From NCBI GenBank assembly GCA_963828415.1, contig CAWHEI010000012.1:434001-498000 (forward strand): 64,000 bases of DNA, read 5' to 3'. The translations under genes and the position numbers were made by a program. Source of the stretch: Sva-07 sp963828415 (GTDB lineage: Bacteria > Actinomycetota > Acidimicrobiia > Acidimicrobiales > Ilumatobacteraceae). How positions within the stretch are numbered: position 1 is the first letter of the stretch; every line of letters starts with the position of its first letter. Shown one piece after another: positions 27,402-36,414 of the stretch. The notes under the pieces were generated by a model. It saw nothing but the letters and a program-made list of their open reading frames with translations, had not been told where the DNA came from and made no database searches.

Positions 27402-28505
27402 TCAGAAGTCTTCGTCGAAGCTGACGTTGCCTTCGACGCCGGTCTGGTAGCTGCTGACCGTGCGCTCGAAGAAGTTCGACAGACCTTGCACATCCTGCAG
27501 CTCCATGAAGCTGAACGGGTTCTTCGACCCGAACTCGGGGGCGTAGCCGAGCTGCGCGAGTCGCTGGTCGGCAACGAACTCGAGATAGGTGCGAGTGTCG
27601 CCGAGGCTCATGCCCGGCACGCCCTCACCGAGCACGTCGGCGGCGAACAGGTGCTCGCAATCGATCGCCTCGTTGAGCATCGCACGGATGTCGGCTTCGA
27701 GATCGGCGTCGAACAACTCGGGCTGTTCCTTGCGCACGGTGTCGACCACTTCAAACGCGAAGTTCATGTGGCAGCTCTCGTCGCGGAACACCCAGTTGGT
27801 GCCGTCGGCCAGGCCGTTGAGCAGACCCTTCGAGCGCAGGAAGTAGACGTAGGCGAACGCTGCGAAGAAGAACAGGCCCTCGATGCAGGTGGCGAAGCAG
27901 ATCAGGTTGAGCAGGAACTGCTTGCGCTGTTCGGGCGTCTCGATCTTCTGCAGCCCCTGGATCGAGTCGATCCACTTGAAGCAGAACTCGGCCTTGGCGC
28001 GGATCGACGGGATGTTCTCGACCGCCGCGAACGCTGCCTCACGCTCGGCCATGTCGGGGATGTAGTTGTCGAGCAGCGTCAAGTAGAACTGCACGTGCAA
28101 CGCCTCTTCGTAGAGCTGGCGCGACAGGTACATCCGGGCCTCGGGGGCGTTGATGTGCTGATACAGGTTGAGCACCAGGTTGTTCGACACGATCGAGTCG
28201 CCGGTGGCGAAGAACGCCACGAGTCGCCCGACGAGGTGCTTCTCGGCCGGCATCAACTTGCGTTGCAGGTCGACGAGGTCGTCGGAGAAGTCGATCTCCT
28301 CGACGGTCCAGGTGTTCTTGATGGCGTCGCGGTACATGTCGAAGAACTGCGGGTACCGCATCGGCCGCAACGTCAGGTCGTAGCCCGGGTCGAGGATGTT
28401 GGTCGGGCGGTTCGCGCCGACCGGTGAGGCCGACTCGAACTCGTCGGCAAGTGCTTCGCCCGGCGCGGCCGGGGCGTAGTCGGTGATCGGGTCGATGAGG
28501 GCCAT
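27402..28505 (-). CDS. nrdB: Ribonucleotide reductase class I, beta subunit
   Basis: A 367-residue ferritin-fold radical subunit. Metal ligands are visible as Asp103 (TGDSIV), Glu134 and His137 (EEALH), a Glu in CIEGLFFF, and Glu/His in RDESCHMNF. Tyr141 stands at the radical tyrosine place (E-x2-H-x3-Y), so a tyrosyl-radical class I enzyme is expected rather than the Tyr-less class Ic. The C-terminus ends VSFDEDF, the usual docking tail. ATG 28505 overlaps the stop of nrdA, giving tight coupling. It makes deoxyribonucleotides with the alpha subunit. Confidence 0.95.
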   Translation of the reverse strand: MALIDPITDYAPAAPGEALADEFESASPVGANRPTNILDPGYDLTLRPMRYPQFFDMYRDAIKNTWTVEEIDFSDDLVDLQRKLMPAEKHLVGRLVAFFATGDSIVSNNLVLNLYQHINAPEARMYLSRQLYEEALHVQFYLTLLDNYIPDMAEREAAFAAVENIPSIRAKAEFCFKWIDSIQGLQKIETPEQRKQFLLNLICFATCIEGLFFFAAFAYVYFLRSKGLLNGLADGTNWVFRDESCHMNFAFEVVDTVRKEQPELFDADLEADIRAMLNEAIDCEHLFAADVLGEGVPGMSLGDTRTYLEFVADQRLAQLGYAPEFGSKNPFSFMELQDVQGLSNFFERTVSSYQTGVEGNVSFDEDF

Positions 28506-31078
28506 CAGTCGCATGCCTCGCAGGATTCGGGGTTCTCGAGGCTGCACGCGATGGCTTCCTCGTCGGTGTAGGTCTTCTTGGTGGTCTCGTCGACGAGCGG
28601 CGCGATCGCCCCCTCGGTGGACGACGGCTTGCCACCACCGGTCGGCGGCGTGGGCGCTGCCGACTTGGTGGTCGTGGTGCTCTGGTTGATGCGCGTCGCA
28701 GGGCGGCTGCGCAAGTAGTAGGTGGTCTTGAGGCCGGCCTTCCAGGCGTGCAGGTACATCGACGACAGCTTGCCGATGGTCGGTGTTTCCATGAACAGGT
28801 TGAGCGACTGGCTCTGGTCGATGAACGCTCCGCGCTCGGCGGCCATGTCGATCAGCGCCCGCTGCGGGATCTCCCAGGCCGTGCGGAACACTTCCTTCAA
28901 CTCGTCGGGGATGCGGTCGACGTCTTGCACCGAGCCCTCGGCGCGCTTGATGTCGTTGATCATCTGCTCGTCCCACAGGTTGCGGGCCTGGAGCTCGCGC
29001 ACCAGGTAGCGGTTGATCTGCATGAACTCGCCCGACAGCGTCTCGCGCTTGAACAGGTTCGACACCTGCGGCTCGATGCACTCGTAGCAGCCGACGATCG
29101 AGGCAATGGTGGCGGTGGGTGCGATGGCGATCAGCAAGCTGTTGCGCAGCCCATGGGCAGCGATACGAGCACGCAGCGCGTCCCAGTCGAGTTCGGCGGG
29201 CGGCGTGACGCCGCCGTTGGAGCGATCCCACAGGTCGAACTGCAGGTCGCCCTTGGCAGCGCGGGTGCCCTCGTAGGCCTCGTGCGGCCCATTGACCTCG
29301 GCGAGTTCGGTGGACGCCCACAGCGCGTGGAAGTAGATGTGGGCGCTGATCGTGCGGCTGAGATCCTTGGCGTCGGCCGAATCGAAGGCGAGGCCGCGCT
29401 TGAAGAACACGTCCTGCAGGCCCATCAGGCCGAGGCCGACCGGGCGCCACTTGTGGTTCGAGAACTCGGCCTCGGACGTCGGGTAGTAGTTGATGTCGAT
29501 CACCCGGTCGAGCAACGGCACGACCTGACGCACGACGGTGCCGAGCTTGGCGTAGTCGAACTGACCGTCGGCGTCGACGTAGGCGCCGAGGTTGAGCGAG
29601 CCGAGGTTGCAGACCGCGGTGTTGTCCTGGTCGGTGACCTCGAGGATCTCGGTGCACAGGTTCGACAGGTGCACGACGCGGGGCGAACCGTCCTCGTTCG
29701 TCTCGCCGGTCTGGTTGCACTTCTCGTTCGAGGCGTCCTTGAACGTGACCCAGCCGTTGCCGGTCTGCGCGAGCGTGCGCATCATCTTCGAGTAGAGCTG
29801 GCGGGCCGGGACCTGCTTCTCGTAGAGGCCGGCCTCTTCGGCGGCGACGTAGGCCCGCTCGAAGTCGTCACCGAACAGGTCGGTGAGGTGCGGCACCTGC
29901 TTGGGGTCGAACAGACTCCACTGCCAGTCCTTCTCGACGCGCTCCATGAACAAATCGGGGATCCAGTTGGCGATGTTGAGGTTGTGCGTACGCCGGGCGT
30001 GGTCGCCGGTGTTGTCGCGCAGCTCCAGGAAGTCTTCGATGTCGGCGTGCCACGACTCGAGGTACACGCACGCTGCACCCTTGCGGCGGCCTCCCTGGTT
30101 GACGGCAGCGACCGACGAGTCGAGCGTGCGCAGCCACGGCACGATGCCGTTCGACAGACCGTTGGTGCCCTGGATCAGGCTGCCCTTGGCGCGCACCCGG
30201 TGCCAAGCGACGCCGATGCCCCCGGCGAACTTCGACAGCTTGGCGATGTCGGTGTAGCGCTTGTAGATGCCTTCGAGGCTGTCCTCGGGCGAGTCGAGCA
30301 GGTAGCAGCTCGACATCTGGCTGTGGGCGGTGCCGGAGTTGAACAGCGTCGGGCTCGACGGCAGGTAGGCGAGCGACGACATCAGGTCGTAGAAGCGCAC
30401 GGCCTCGTCGACGTCGGTGCACAACCCGCAGGCGACGCGCAAGAAGAAGTACTGCGGCGTCTCGATGACCTCACGACGCGACGGGTGGCGCAGCAGGTAC
30501 CGGTCGTACACGGTGCGCAGACCGAAGAACTCGAAGCTGCGGTCGCGGTCGGAGTCGATGGCGGCATTGAGTGCCGGGGCGTTGGCGTTGACGAACGCGA
30601 GCACCTCGTCGGACACCAGACCCTCGGCGTGGCCGACGGCGATCGACTCGGAGAACCACGGGATGTTCTGGTTGCGAACTTCCTTGTCGATCACGACGGC
30701 GAGCAGGCGCGACGCCAGCTTGGAGTAGTTCGGCTCTTCGACGATGAGGCCGGCCGCGGTACGGATCGACAGGTCGTCGAGCTCGCGGGTGGTGGCGCCG
30801 TCGGCGAGCGCCGAGATCGTGCGGGTTGCCACACGCATCGGATCGACGCCGATCAGCCCTTCCGACGCCTTGGCGATCGCATTGACGATCTTGTTGACGT
30901 CGACCGGCTCGAGCGCTCCGCTGCGCTTCTTGACCCGCATCCCACCAGCGGTGGGTTGCGCTCCCGACGCGATTGCCGGCGTCTTGGCGGTGTCGGTCAG
31001 CGTGGGCGCAGTGGTCGTCGTGGTGCCCCCCGTGAGCGTTGCGTCGGTCGTTGCGGCATTGTCGTCGATCACTGTCAC
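28505..31078 (-). CDS. nrdA: Ribonucleotide reductase class I, alpha subunit
   Basis: An 857-residue catalytic subunit. A Thr/Ala-rich leader is followed by an ATP-cone (RVKKRSGALEPVDVNKIVNA, about 47-130). The barrel has FNSGTAHSQMSSCYLL with an active-site Cys, NLCTEI with the radical-bearing Cys region, and PTATIASIVGCYECIEP. The C-terminal CEACD gives the redox cysteine pair reloaded by thioredoxin. The start GTG 31078 is chosen because AGGAG lies 8 bp upstream; longer readings run into the promoter. Two NrdR-like boxes lie 80-130 bp upstream, so repression by NrdR is likely. The ATP-cone implies allosteric on/off control by ATP/dATP. Confidence 0.95.
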   Translation of the reverse strand: MTVIDDNAATTDATLTGGTTTTTAPTLTDTAKTPAIASGAQPTAGGMRVKKRSGALEPVDVNKIVNAIAKASEGLIGVDPMRVATRTISALADGATTRELDDLSIRTAAGLIVEEPNYSKLASRLLAVVIDKEVRNQNIPWFSESIAVGHAEGLVSDEVLAFVNANAPALNAAIDSDRDRSFEFFGLRTVYDRYLLRHPSRREVIETPQYFFLRVACGLCTDVDEAVRFYDLMSSLAYLPSSPTLFNSGTAHSQMSSCYLLDSPEDSLEGIYKRYTDIAKLSKFAGGIGVAWHRVRAKGSLIQGTNGLSNGIVPWLRTLDSSVAAVNQGGRRKGAACVYLESWHADIEDFLELRDNTGDHARRTHNLNIANWIPDLFMERVEKDWQWSLFDPKQVPHLTDLFGDDFERAYVAAEEAGLYEKQVPARQLYSKMMRTLAQTGNGWVTFKDASNEKCNQTGETNEDGSPRVVHLSNLCTEILEVTDQDNTAVCNLGSLNLGAYVDADGQFDYAKLGTVVRQVVPLLDRVIDINYYPTSEAEFSNHKWRPVGLGLMGLQDVFFKRGLAFDSADAKDLSRTISAHIYFHALWASTELAEVNGPHEAYEGTRAAKGDLQFDLWDRSNGGVTPPAELDWDALRARIAAHGLRNSLLIAIAPTATIASIVGCYECIEPQVSNLFKRETLSGEFMQINRYLVRELQARNLWDEQMINDIKRAEGSVQDVDRIPDELKEVFRTAWEIPQRALIDMAAERGAFIDQSQSLNLFMETPTIGKLSSMYLHAWKAGLKTTYYLRSRPATRINQSTTTTKSAAPTPPTGGGKPSSTEGAIAPLVDETTKKTYTDEEAIACSLENPESCEACD

Positions 31079-31157
31079 CGTGGGTTCTCCTGCTGATTCG
31101 TTGCGTCGTCGTCGGGTATTCGGGAAATGTCTGGGATCGGTCAAGACCTGCTGTCGA

Positions 31158-31205
31158 CCACCAGATGTCGTGGTCATCCCCCGCCGTTGGCACCACATGT
31201 CGTGG
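31158..31205 (-). promoter_or_regulatory. Tandem NrdR boxes upstream of nrdAB
   Basis: Two 16-bp imperfect palindromes, CCACCAGATGTCGTGG (31158-31173) and GCACCACATGTCGTGG (31190-31205), share the CAC-n-A-n-AT-n-T-n-GTG pattern of NrdR sites. Their centres are 32 bp apart, about three helical turns, the spacing normally seen for paired NrdR boxes. They lie upstream of the nrdA start, on the expected side. Confidence 0.75.
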
Positions 31206-31267
31206 CAACGGGTTCGTAATTACAGCAGTGAAACTACGGGTGTGTCAACCGTCTCGTCGAGAAAGGG

Positions 31268-31660
31268 TCAACTTGCCTGGACAGTGGGCATCTCTGTCCT
31301 GCGCGCAGCGGCCTGATCGGCGAACTCGGCTCGGCGCCGAACGTCGGCGAGTTCGGCTTGGCGGCGCAGCTTCGCCCACACTTCGTCGACCGACTCCGCA
31401 GTCGCATGCACGAAGTCGACGCCATCATCGACGTCTCGCCCGGGCCGGCCGACGGCATCGCGCTCGGCTTCTGCGTGCCAGATCTCCTCGACCTGCAACA
31501 ACCGCCCGTCGCGTCCGCGCAGGTTGTTCTCGCGGAACTCGAGGGTCGTTCGCCACCCCGTCCGTTCGAGCTCGCGGCGGTCGGCCTGCTGCAAGATCGC
31601 GCCGTGTTGGCGCTGACGCAACAAGCGCTGACGAGGCGTGGGAAGAGCTCGAGCGGCCAT
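31268..31660 (-). CDS. Small charged protein, function unknown
   Basis: A 130-residue soluble protein starting MAARALPTPRQRLLRQRQHG, rich in Arg, Glu and Ala and probably helical. A central GWRTTLEFRENNLRGRDGRLL segment and the ESVDEVWAKLRRQAELADVR coil are the only regular-looking parts. I do not recognise a family. Competing frames on the other strand look like shadows because their composition is dominated by Arg/Pro/Ser. It lies upstream of, and reads toward, the NrdR-controlled promoter of nrdAB, ending about 60 bp before the boxes. Whether it is expressed is uncertain. Confidence 0.6.
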   Translation of the reverse strand: MAARALPTPRQRLLRQRQHGAILQQADRRELERTGWRTTLEFRENNLRGRDGRLLQVEEIWHAEAERDAVGRPGRDVDDGVDFVHATAESVDEVWAKLRRQAELADVRRRAEFADQAAARRTEMPTVQAS

Positions 31661-31802
31661 GGGGCCATCTTGAACGACCGGCCCTGTGGAGCGTCAGTGC
31701 CGATTGCTTGTGAATTTCGTCGATGCTCTTGGGGACAACCCCTCAGAACTGTGTGCCACCTGTGGGCGACGCGCAACCGGCGCCACCGTCAGCGCTCGTG
31801 CG

Positions 31803-32342
31803 TCAGAGTTCCGGCGTTCCAGCGACCGGGTCTTCCTTGGCCCACGCGTAGTGCATCCGGCCATGATCGGCGTTGGCCGCCATGATCGCTCCCACGGTGC
31901 CGTCAGCCCACGGCGCGCCCGGAATCCGGGACGTGAGGTCGTCGTCCGACAATTCGGCGAGCAGGGCGAGTGTGTCGGCGCGGATCGCCTGGCCGATGCG
32001 CACCAACTCGATGAACGGCTTGCCGCTGTGCTCCGATTTCCACTCCTCGGTCCAGGAATGGATCGACGCCATGATCTCGTCCATCGACTGCGGCGAACCG
32101 TCGCCTCGCAACCGCGACTCGAGGCCCTGCTCGCCGGCCACATGACGGCGGAACATCGCATTCCAGTTCTGCTCGATCAACGCGGTGTGCACGAAGTGAT
32201 CGGCGAACGACCAACGGCTGTCGGGGTCGTGCTCGCTGAACGTGCGCGGTGCCTCCAGCTCTTCGGCCGACATCGAACCGAGCCGTTCGAGCAACCAGGC
32301 GCGGTCACGATTGAGTTTGATCTCGATCTCGATTCGATCCAT
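31803..32342 (-). CDS. DinB-superfamily protein
   Basis: A 179-residue helical-bundle protein starting MDRIEIEIKLNRDRAWLLERL. Histidines in FADHFVHTALIEQNW near residue 52 and ADHGRMHYAW near the C-terminus are placed as in the DinB/mycothiol-dependent maleylpyruvate isomerase-like fold, where three His bind a metal. The reaction is unknown; relatives are thiol-dependent transferases or damage-induced proteins. ATG 32342 was chosen because the bundle begins there. A longer start at 32414 adds a low-complexity lead and would enter the promoter of the divergent membrane-protein gene. Confidence 0.75.
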   Translation of the reverse strand: MDRIEIEIKLNRDRAWLLERLGSMSAEELEAPRTFSEHDPDSRWSFADHFVHTALIEQNWNAMFRRHVAGEQGLESRLRGDGSPQSMDEIMASIHSWTEEWKSEHSGKPFIELVRIGQAIRADTLALLAELSDDDLTSRIPGAPWADGTVGAIMAANADHGRMHYAWAKEDPVAGTPEL

Positions 32343-32482
32343 CGTGTGACCGTACCGATCGAGGGCGATCGGGGCCGATCCGAATGGCACCGGCCCCTGG
32401 CTGGACTCATCCACAACGGGTGATGACCCCAGCTGTGCTTGGATGGCACCATCATGGCAACGACATCGACGCGAGGAACCGC

Positions 32483-33688
32483 ATGACCGACGACCAGAAC
32501 ACAGCGATCACCACCGACGGGAAGGGTCCTCGGTGGCTTCCGGCGCTGCTGGTCGTCTTGGCCACGATCCTGGCGGTCGTGAGCACGATGACGACGTGGG
32601 TTCGCTCGCAGGCGCTCGACACCGATCAGTGGGTCGAGGTCAGCAGTGACCTGCTCTCCGAACCCGAAGTGCAACAGGCGCTCGCGCTGTACATCTCCGA
32701 CGAGTTGTTCACGACGGTCGACGTTGCCGGAGAGCTCGAGTCGGTGCTGCCCGACAACCTCACCGGGCTCGCCGGTCCGCTCGCCGGGGCGCTGCGCGGG
32801 CCGACGACCGATGCCATCGAACAGATCATCGCATCGAGCAGGTTCCAGGCCGTCTGGCAGAACGCGAACCGGGTCGCGCACGAGGCCGCCGTGCGGATCC
32901 TCCGCGACGACACCCCCGACAGCATCTCGACCGCGGACGGGACGATCGTGCTCGATCTCGGCACCGCCGTGCGCAACCTCGGCGAGCAGATCGGCATTCC
33001 GACCGCAGCACTCGACCGACTTCCCGACGACGTCGGTCAGATCACCGTCGTGCAGTCCGACGAGCTCTCCGACCTGCAGAACGCGGTGAAGCTGCTCGAT
33101 TTCACGACCTGGTTCCTCTTCTTCTTGGTCGTGGTGATGTACGTCGCCGCGGTGTACCTCGCCGTCGGACGGCGACGCCAGATGCTGCGAACCGTCGGCA
33201 TCTCGCTGGTCCTCGGCGGCCTCTCGCTCCTGCTCATTCGCGCCGTCGGCATCCGCACGTCCGTCGAAGCCTTCGTCCAGGACGCAACGAACAAGCAACT
33301 CGCCGAACTCGTCGGCTCCGTGATGACCGAGCTGCTCCGACAGATGGCCTGGACGGGCATCGTCTACGGAGTGCTCATCATCGCCTTCTCCGCTGTCCTC
33401 GGCCCCTACCGCTGGGCGGTCGCCGTCCGTCGCTGGGTCGCCGACATCGCCGAGTCCACGGCGGCGATCGTGGGCATCAGCGTCGGCGCGGTGCTCCTGC
33501 TGCTGTGGTGGAGCCCGGGCCGCGCGTTCGACCGTTGGATCACCGCACTCACCCTCGTCGGAATGGTCCTCGGCGCTATCGCTGCGCTCGTGATCACCGG
33601 ACGCAAGGAGTTGGAGACCGACCACTCCGCCGACGAGACCACGCCGTCTGAGACCGACTCGACGCCGGTGAGCGAACCGGTCGGCTGA
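32483..33688 (+). CDS. Integral membrane protein, function unknown
   Basis: A 401-residue protein. After a short cytoplasmic tail one helix (PALLVVLATILAVVSTMTTW) anchors an extracellular region of about 190 residues rich in Asp, Ala and Leu (SDLLSEPEVQQALALYISDE). Five more helices and an acidic Thr/Ser-rich cytoplasmic tail follow. I recognise no named domain, although similar proteins occur in actinomycetes. ATG 32483 is preceded by GAGGA. It is convergent with the LURP-one-like gene, 9 bp away, and no motif suggests a substrate. Confidence 0.75.
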   Translation: MTDDQNTAITTDGKGPRWLPALLVVLATILAVVSTMTTWVRSQALDTDQWVEVSSDLLSEPEVQQALALYISDELFTTVDVAGELESVLPDNLTGLAGPLAGALRGPTTDAIEQIIASSRFQAVWQNANRVAHEAAVRILRDDTPDSISTADGTIVLDLGTAVRNLGEQIGIPTAALDRLPDDVGQITVVQSDELSDLQNAVKLLDFTTWFLFFLVVVMYVAAVYLAVGRRRQMLRTVGISLVLGGLSLLLIRAVGIRTSVEAFVQDATNKQLAELVGSVMTELLRQMAWTGIVYGVLIIAFSAVLGPYRWAVAVRRWVADIAESTAAIVGISVGAVLLLLWWSPGRAFDRWITALTLVGMVLGAIAALVITGRKELETDHSADETTPSETDSTPVSEPVG

Positions 33689-33697
33689 TCGCGTTGG

Positions 33698-34204
33698 TCA
33701 GTCGTGCGCCAAGGCATCGACGGCCACGGTGACCGCCAGCAGGAGCACGACGTCATCGTCGGGGTCGACTTCGACGCCGTAGGTGTCGCGGACGCGGAAC
33801 CACTTCTTGGAGATGTGGGCAACGGTGTCACCGTCACGTTCGATCTCGTACTCGTGGTCGACGATGTTGCCGTGGACCTTCAGGTCCTCGCCGTGCTCGA
33901 CTTCGACGTGGAAGCGATCGCGGATACCGACGAGCGCCTTCTTGACTGTTGCCTCGCGACCGCCGACGTCGATCTTGATCGCATCGCGAACGGACAGCTT
34001 GCGTTCTCGAATCGTGGCCACCCTGCCGCCGTGTCGGTCCTCGAGGACCCACGTGTCGCGCACCCGGGCCGCCTTGCCGTTCACCTTGAACCGTCGCTCA
34101 CCGGTGTGGTCTTCGATCCAGTAGTCGTCGCCGACGGAGACGAGGCGCTCGCGCATCTGGAATTGCTCCATCGTCTCGTTGTGCCGTCGTCTCCCGAGTG
34201 CCAT
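33698..34204 (-). CDS. LURP-one-related (scramblase-fold) protein
   Basis: A 168-residue protein made almost wholly of beta strands: MRERLVSVGDDYWIEDHTGERRFKV then alternating short strands such as DTWVLEDRHGGRVATI and HEYEIERDGDTVAHISKKWF. This repeat of 'ordinary, lipid-type' strand pairs is characteristic of the LURP-one/Tubby-C-like fold. In bacteria the role is unknown. ATG 34204 is used; ATG 34171, eleven codons in, is an alternative. It is divergent from the glutamate decarboxylase gene across a 142-bp gap that holds both promoters. Confidence 0.78.
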   Translation of the reverse strand: MALGRRRHNETMEQFQMRERLVSVGDDYWIEDHTGERRFKVNGKAARVRDTWVLEDRHGGRVATIRERKLSVRDAIKIDVGGREATVKKALVGIRDRFHVEVEHGEDLKVHGNIVDHEYEIERDGDTVAHISKKWFRVRDTYGVEVDPDDDVVLLLAVTVAVDALAHD

Positions 34205-34346
34205 CCGACCATCGTGGCTCGGTCGGCCGACTCCTGACTTCACCCGTTCTGGGCGATTGAGCCCGCATCGGGTGTCGGCTACGTTCGACAGCAACGCCCG
34301 CGCTTGCCGATTCCGGCAACCACTGCTCCCGAAGGACGTCCCCCTC

Positions 34347-35720
34347 ATGGTCCACCGACACGTCGCCAACGACGAAGCACTCGATCCGGCCTACGCCGGC
34401 CGGTTCGCGGGCGCTCCGATTCCCAAGAACCACCTGCCGGAGGTCGAGTCGCTGCCGGGTGCGGTGTACCGGATGATCCACGACGAACTGCTGCTCGACG
34501 GCAGCTCGCGTCTGAACATGGCCACGTTCGTCACGACGTGGATGGAGCCCGAGGCCGAGAAGCTGATGGCCGAGACGTTCGACAAGAACATGATCGACAA
34601 GGACGAATACCCGCAGACCGCCGAGATCGAGCGGCGCTGCGTGAACATCGTTGCGGATCTGTTCCACGCTCCGCCGGCGGGCGACGCGATCGGCGTGTCG
34701 ACGATCGGTTCGAGCGAGGCCGTGATGCTCGGCGGTCTGGCAATGAAATGGAAGTGGCGTCAGCGCCGAGAGGCAGCCGGGCTCCCCACCGACAAGCCGA
34801 ACATGGTGATGGGTTCGAACGTCCAGGTCGTGTGGGAGAAGTTCTGCCGCTACTGGGACGTCGAGCCGCGATACGTGCCGCTCAGCCACGACCGGTTCAC
34901 CGTGACGCCCGACGACGTGATGGAGTACGTCGACGAGAACACGATCGGCGTGATCCCGATCCTCGGCACCACCTACACCGGCGAGTTCGAGCCGATCAAG
35001 GAGATCCACGATCGCGTCGTCGCCTACAACGCCGAGCACGACCTCGACATCCCCATCCACGTCGACGCCGCCAGCGGCGGATTCGTGGCGCCGTTCCTCT
35101 GGCCCGATCTCGAATGGGACTTCCGGCTCCCGCAGGTCAAGTCGATCAACGTGTCCGGTCACAAGTACGGCCTGACCTATCCCGGCATCGGCTTCGTCGT
35201 GTGGCGCTCGGCCGACGAATTGCCCGACGACCTCGTGTTCCACGTCAACTACCTCGGCGGCGACATGCCGACGTTCACGCTCAACTTCTCGCGACCCGGC
35301 AACCAGATCGTCGGGCAGTACTACAACTTCGTCCGACTCGGTCGCGACGGCTACCGCCGGATCATGGAGTCGCTACGCGACACCGCCGTGCACATCTCCT
35401 CGGCGATCGCCGAGATGGGTCCGTTCGACGTCGTCAGCGACGGATCGGCGATCCCAGTACTCGCCTTCCGGGTGAAGGACCCCTCGAAGTTCACCGTGTT
35501 CCACGTGTCCGAACAACTCCGCACCGGCGGTTGGCAAGTGCCCGCGTACACGATGCCGGCCAACGCCGAGGACGTGGCCGTGCTGCGTATCGTGGTTCGC
35601 GAAGGATTCGGCATGGATCTTGCCGACATGCTGCTCGAAGCGATCGGCAAGGCGGTTGCGCACCTCGAGGCATTCCCGCCACCGCACCCGCCGACGGAAT
35701 CCGGCTTCAGCCACACGTGA
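34347..35720 (+). CDS. gadB: Glutamate decarboxylase
   Basis: A 457-residue PLP enzyme of group II decarboxylases. It shows STIGSSEAVMLGGLAMKWKW near 115, VDAASGGFVAPFLWP near 240 (Asp binding the PLP ring nitrogen), Lys273 in the SGHKYG Schiff-base motif, and RPGNQIVGQYYNF. It converts glutamate to GABA and CO2, consuming a proton. The length matches GadB. The start MVHRHVANDEALDPAYAGRF lies at ATG 34347. It is followed at 22 bp by a YrhK-like membrane protein and a channel-like protein, so the three may form an acid or ion-stress operon. A GABA antiporter is not present in the window. Confidence 0.93.
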   Translation: MVHRHVANDEALDPAYAGRFAGAPIPKNHLPEVESLPGAVYRMIHDELLLDGSSRLNMATFVTTWMEPEAEKLMAETFDKNMIDKDEYPQTAEIERRCVNIVADLFHAPPAGDAIGVSTIGSSEAVMLGGLAMKWKWRQRREAAGLPTDKPNMVMGSNVQVVWEKFCRYWDVEPRYVPLSHDRFTVTPDDVMEYVDENTIGVIPILGTTYTGEFEPIKEIHDRVVAYNAEHDLDIPIHVDAASGGFVAPFLWPDLEWDFRLPQVKSINVSGHKYGLTYPGIGFVVWRSADELPDDLVFHVNYLGGDMPTFTLNFSRPGNQIVGQYYNFVRLGRDGYRRIMESLRDTAVHISSAIAEMGPFDVVSDGSAIPVLAFRVKDPSKFTVFHVSEQLRTGGWQVPAYTMPANAEDVAVLRIVVREGFGMDLADMLLEAIGKAVAHLEAFPPPHPPTESGFSHT

Positions 35721-35742
35721 CCCGCACGCAAGCATCCCCGTG

Positions 35743-36414
35743 ATGCAGTGGCACCGACAGATCGGCTGGAGGTCGCACGATCGCGGGTGGCGCACCGCCC
35801 TGCTGTTCATCGTCGGCTCGTCGCTGTTCGCCATCGGATCGTTCCCGCCCTACGCGCAGTTCGTCGACGGCCGGGTGGTGGGCATCACCTTCGTCCTCGG
35901 GTCGCTGTTCTTCACCTCGGCCGGGTACAGCGCCTTCCTGCAGGTGATCAACGACGACCGGTCACCGACGAAGCACTGGGCCTGGTCGCCACGAGGTGCG
36001 CTCTGGTGGGCAGCGGTCACGCAGTCGGTCGGCACCCTGCTGTTCAACATCAACACCATCGACGCCATGATCACGACGTTCACCGTCGAGGAGACCAACC
36101 GCCTCGTGTGGGGACCGGACTTCCTCGGGTGCATCGCGTTCCTCGTCTCCAGCCACATCGCCTGGATGCACTTCAACGGCCGGTTCTGGCGCCGCGACAC
36201 CGACGATGCCGAATGGTGGTCGGACTTCCTGCCCTATGTTGGCTCGGTGCTCTTCATGGCGTCGGCGATCGCGTCGTTCACGCTGACCACCACCGGCGAA
36301 CCCATCAACATCGCCATCGTCAACACCGGCACGTTCCTCGGCGCCATCTGCTTCCTGCTTGCCGCCTACGTGACGCTGCCACCGTCCCATCACCACCGAA
36401 AGCAACTGACATGA
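35743..36414 (+). CDS. YrhK-like membrane protein
   Basis: A 223-residue protein with five or six membrane helices, the first being LLFIVGSSLFAIGSFPPYAQF. The phrase 'helix then SxLFxIGSFPPY' recalls the YrhK domain, found alone or next to channels. A central FNINTIDAMITTFTVEET stretch and the WMHFNGRFW segment are conserved-looking. Its stop overlaps the start of the channel-like gene (ATGA), so translation of the two is coupled. The role is unknown, and the family is named by resemblance only. Confidence 0.7.
   Translation: MQWHRQIGWRSHDRGWRTALLFIVGSSLFAIGSFPPYAQFVDGRVVGITFVLGSLFFTSAGYSAFLQVINDDRSPTKHWAWSPRGALWWAAVTQSVGTLLFNINTIDAMITTFTVEETNRLVWGPDFLGCIAFLVSSHIAWMHFNGRFWRRDTDDAEWWSDFLPYVGSVLFMASAIASFTLTTTGEPINIAIVNTGTFLGAICFLLAAYVTLPPSHHHRKQLT

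Noticed and set aside
28505..29720. Fusion of nrdB with a long upstream frame
   Set aside because: The extension is an out-of-frame shadow of nrdA; ATG 28505 gives the standard beta subunit with a stop/start overlap.
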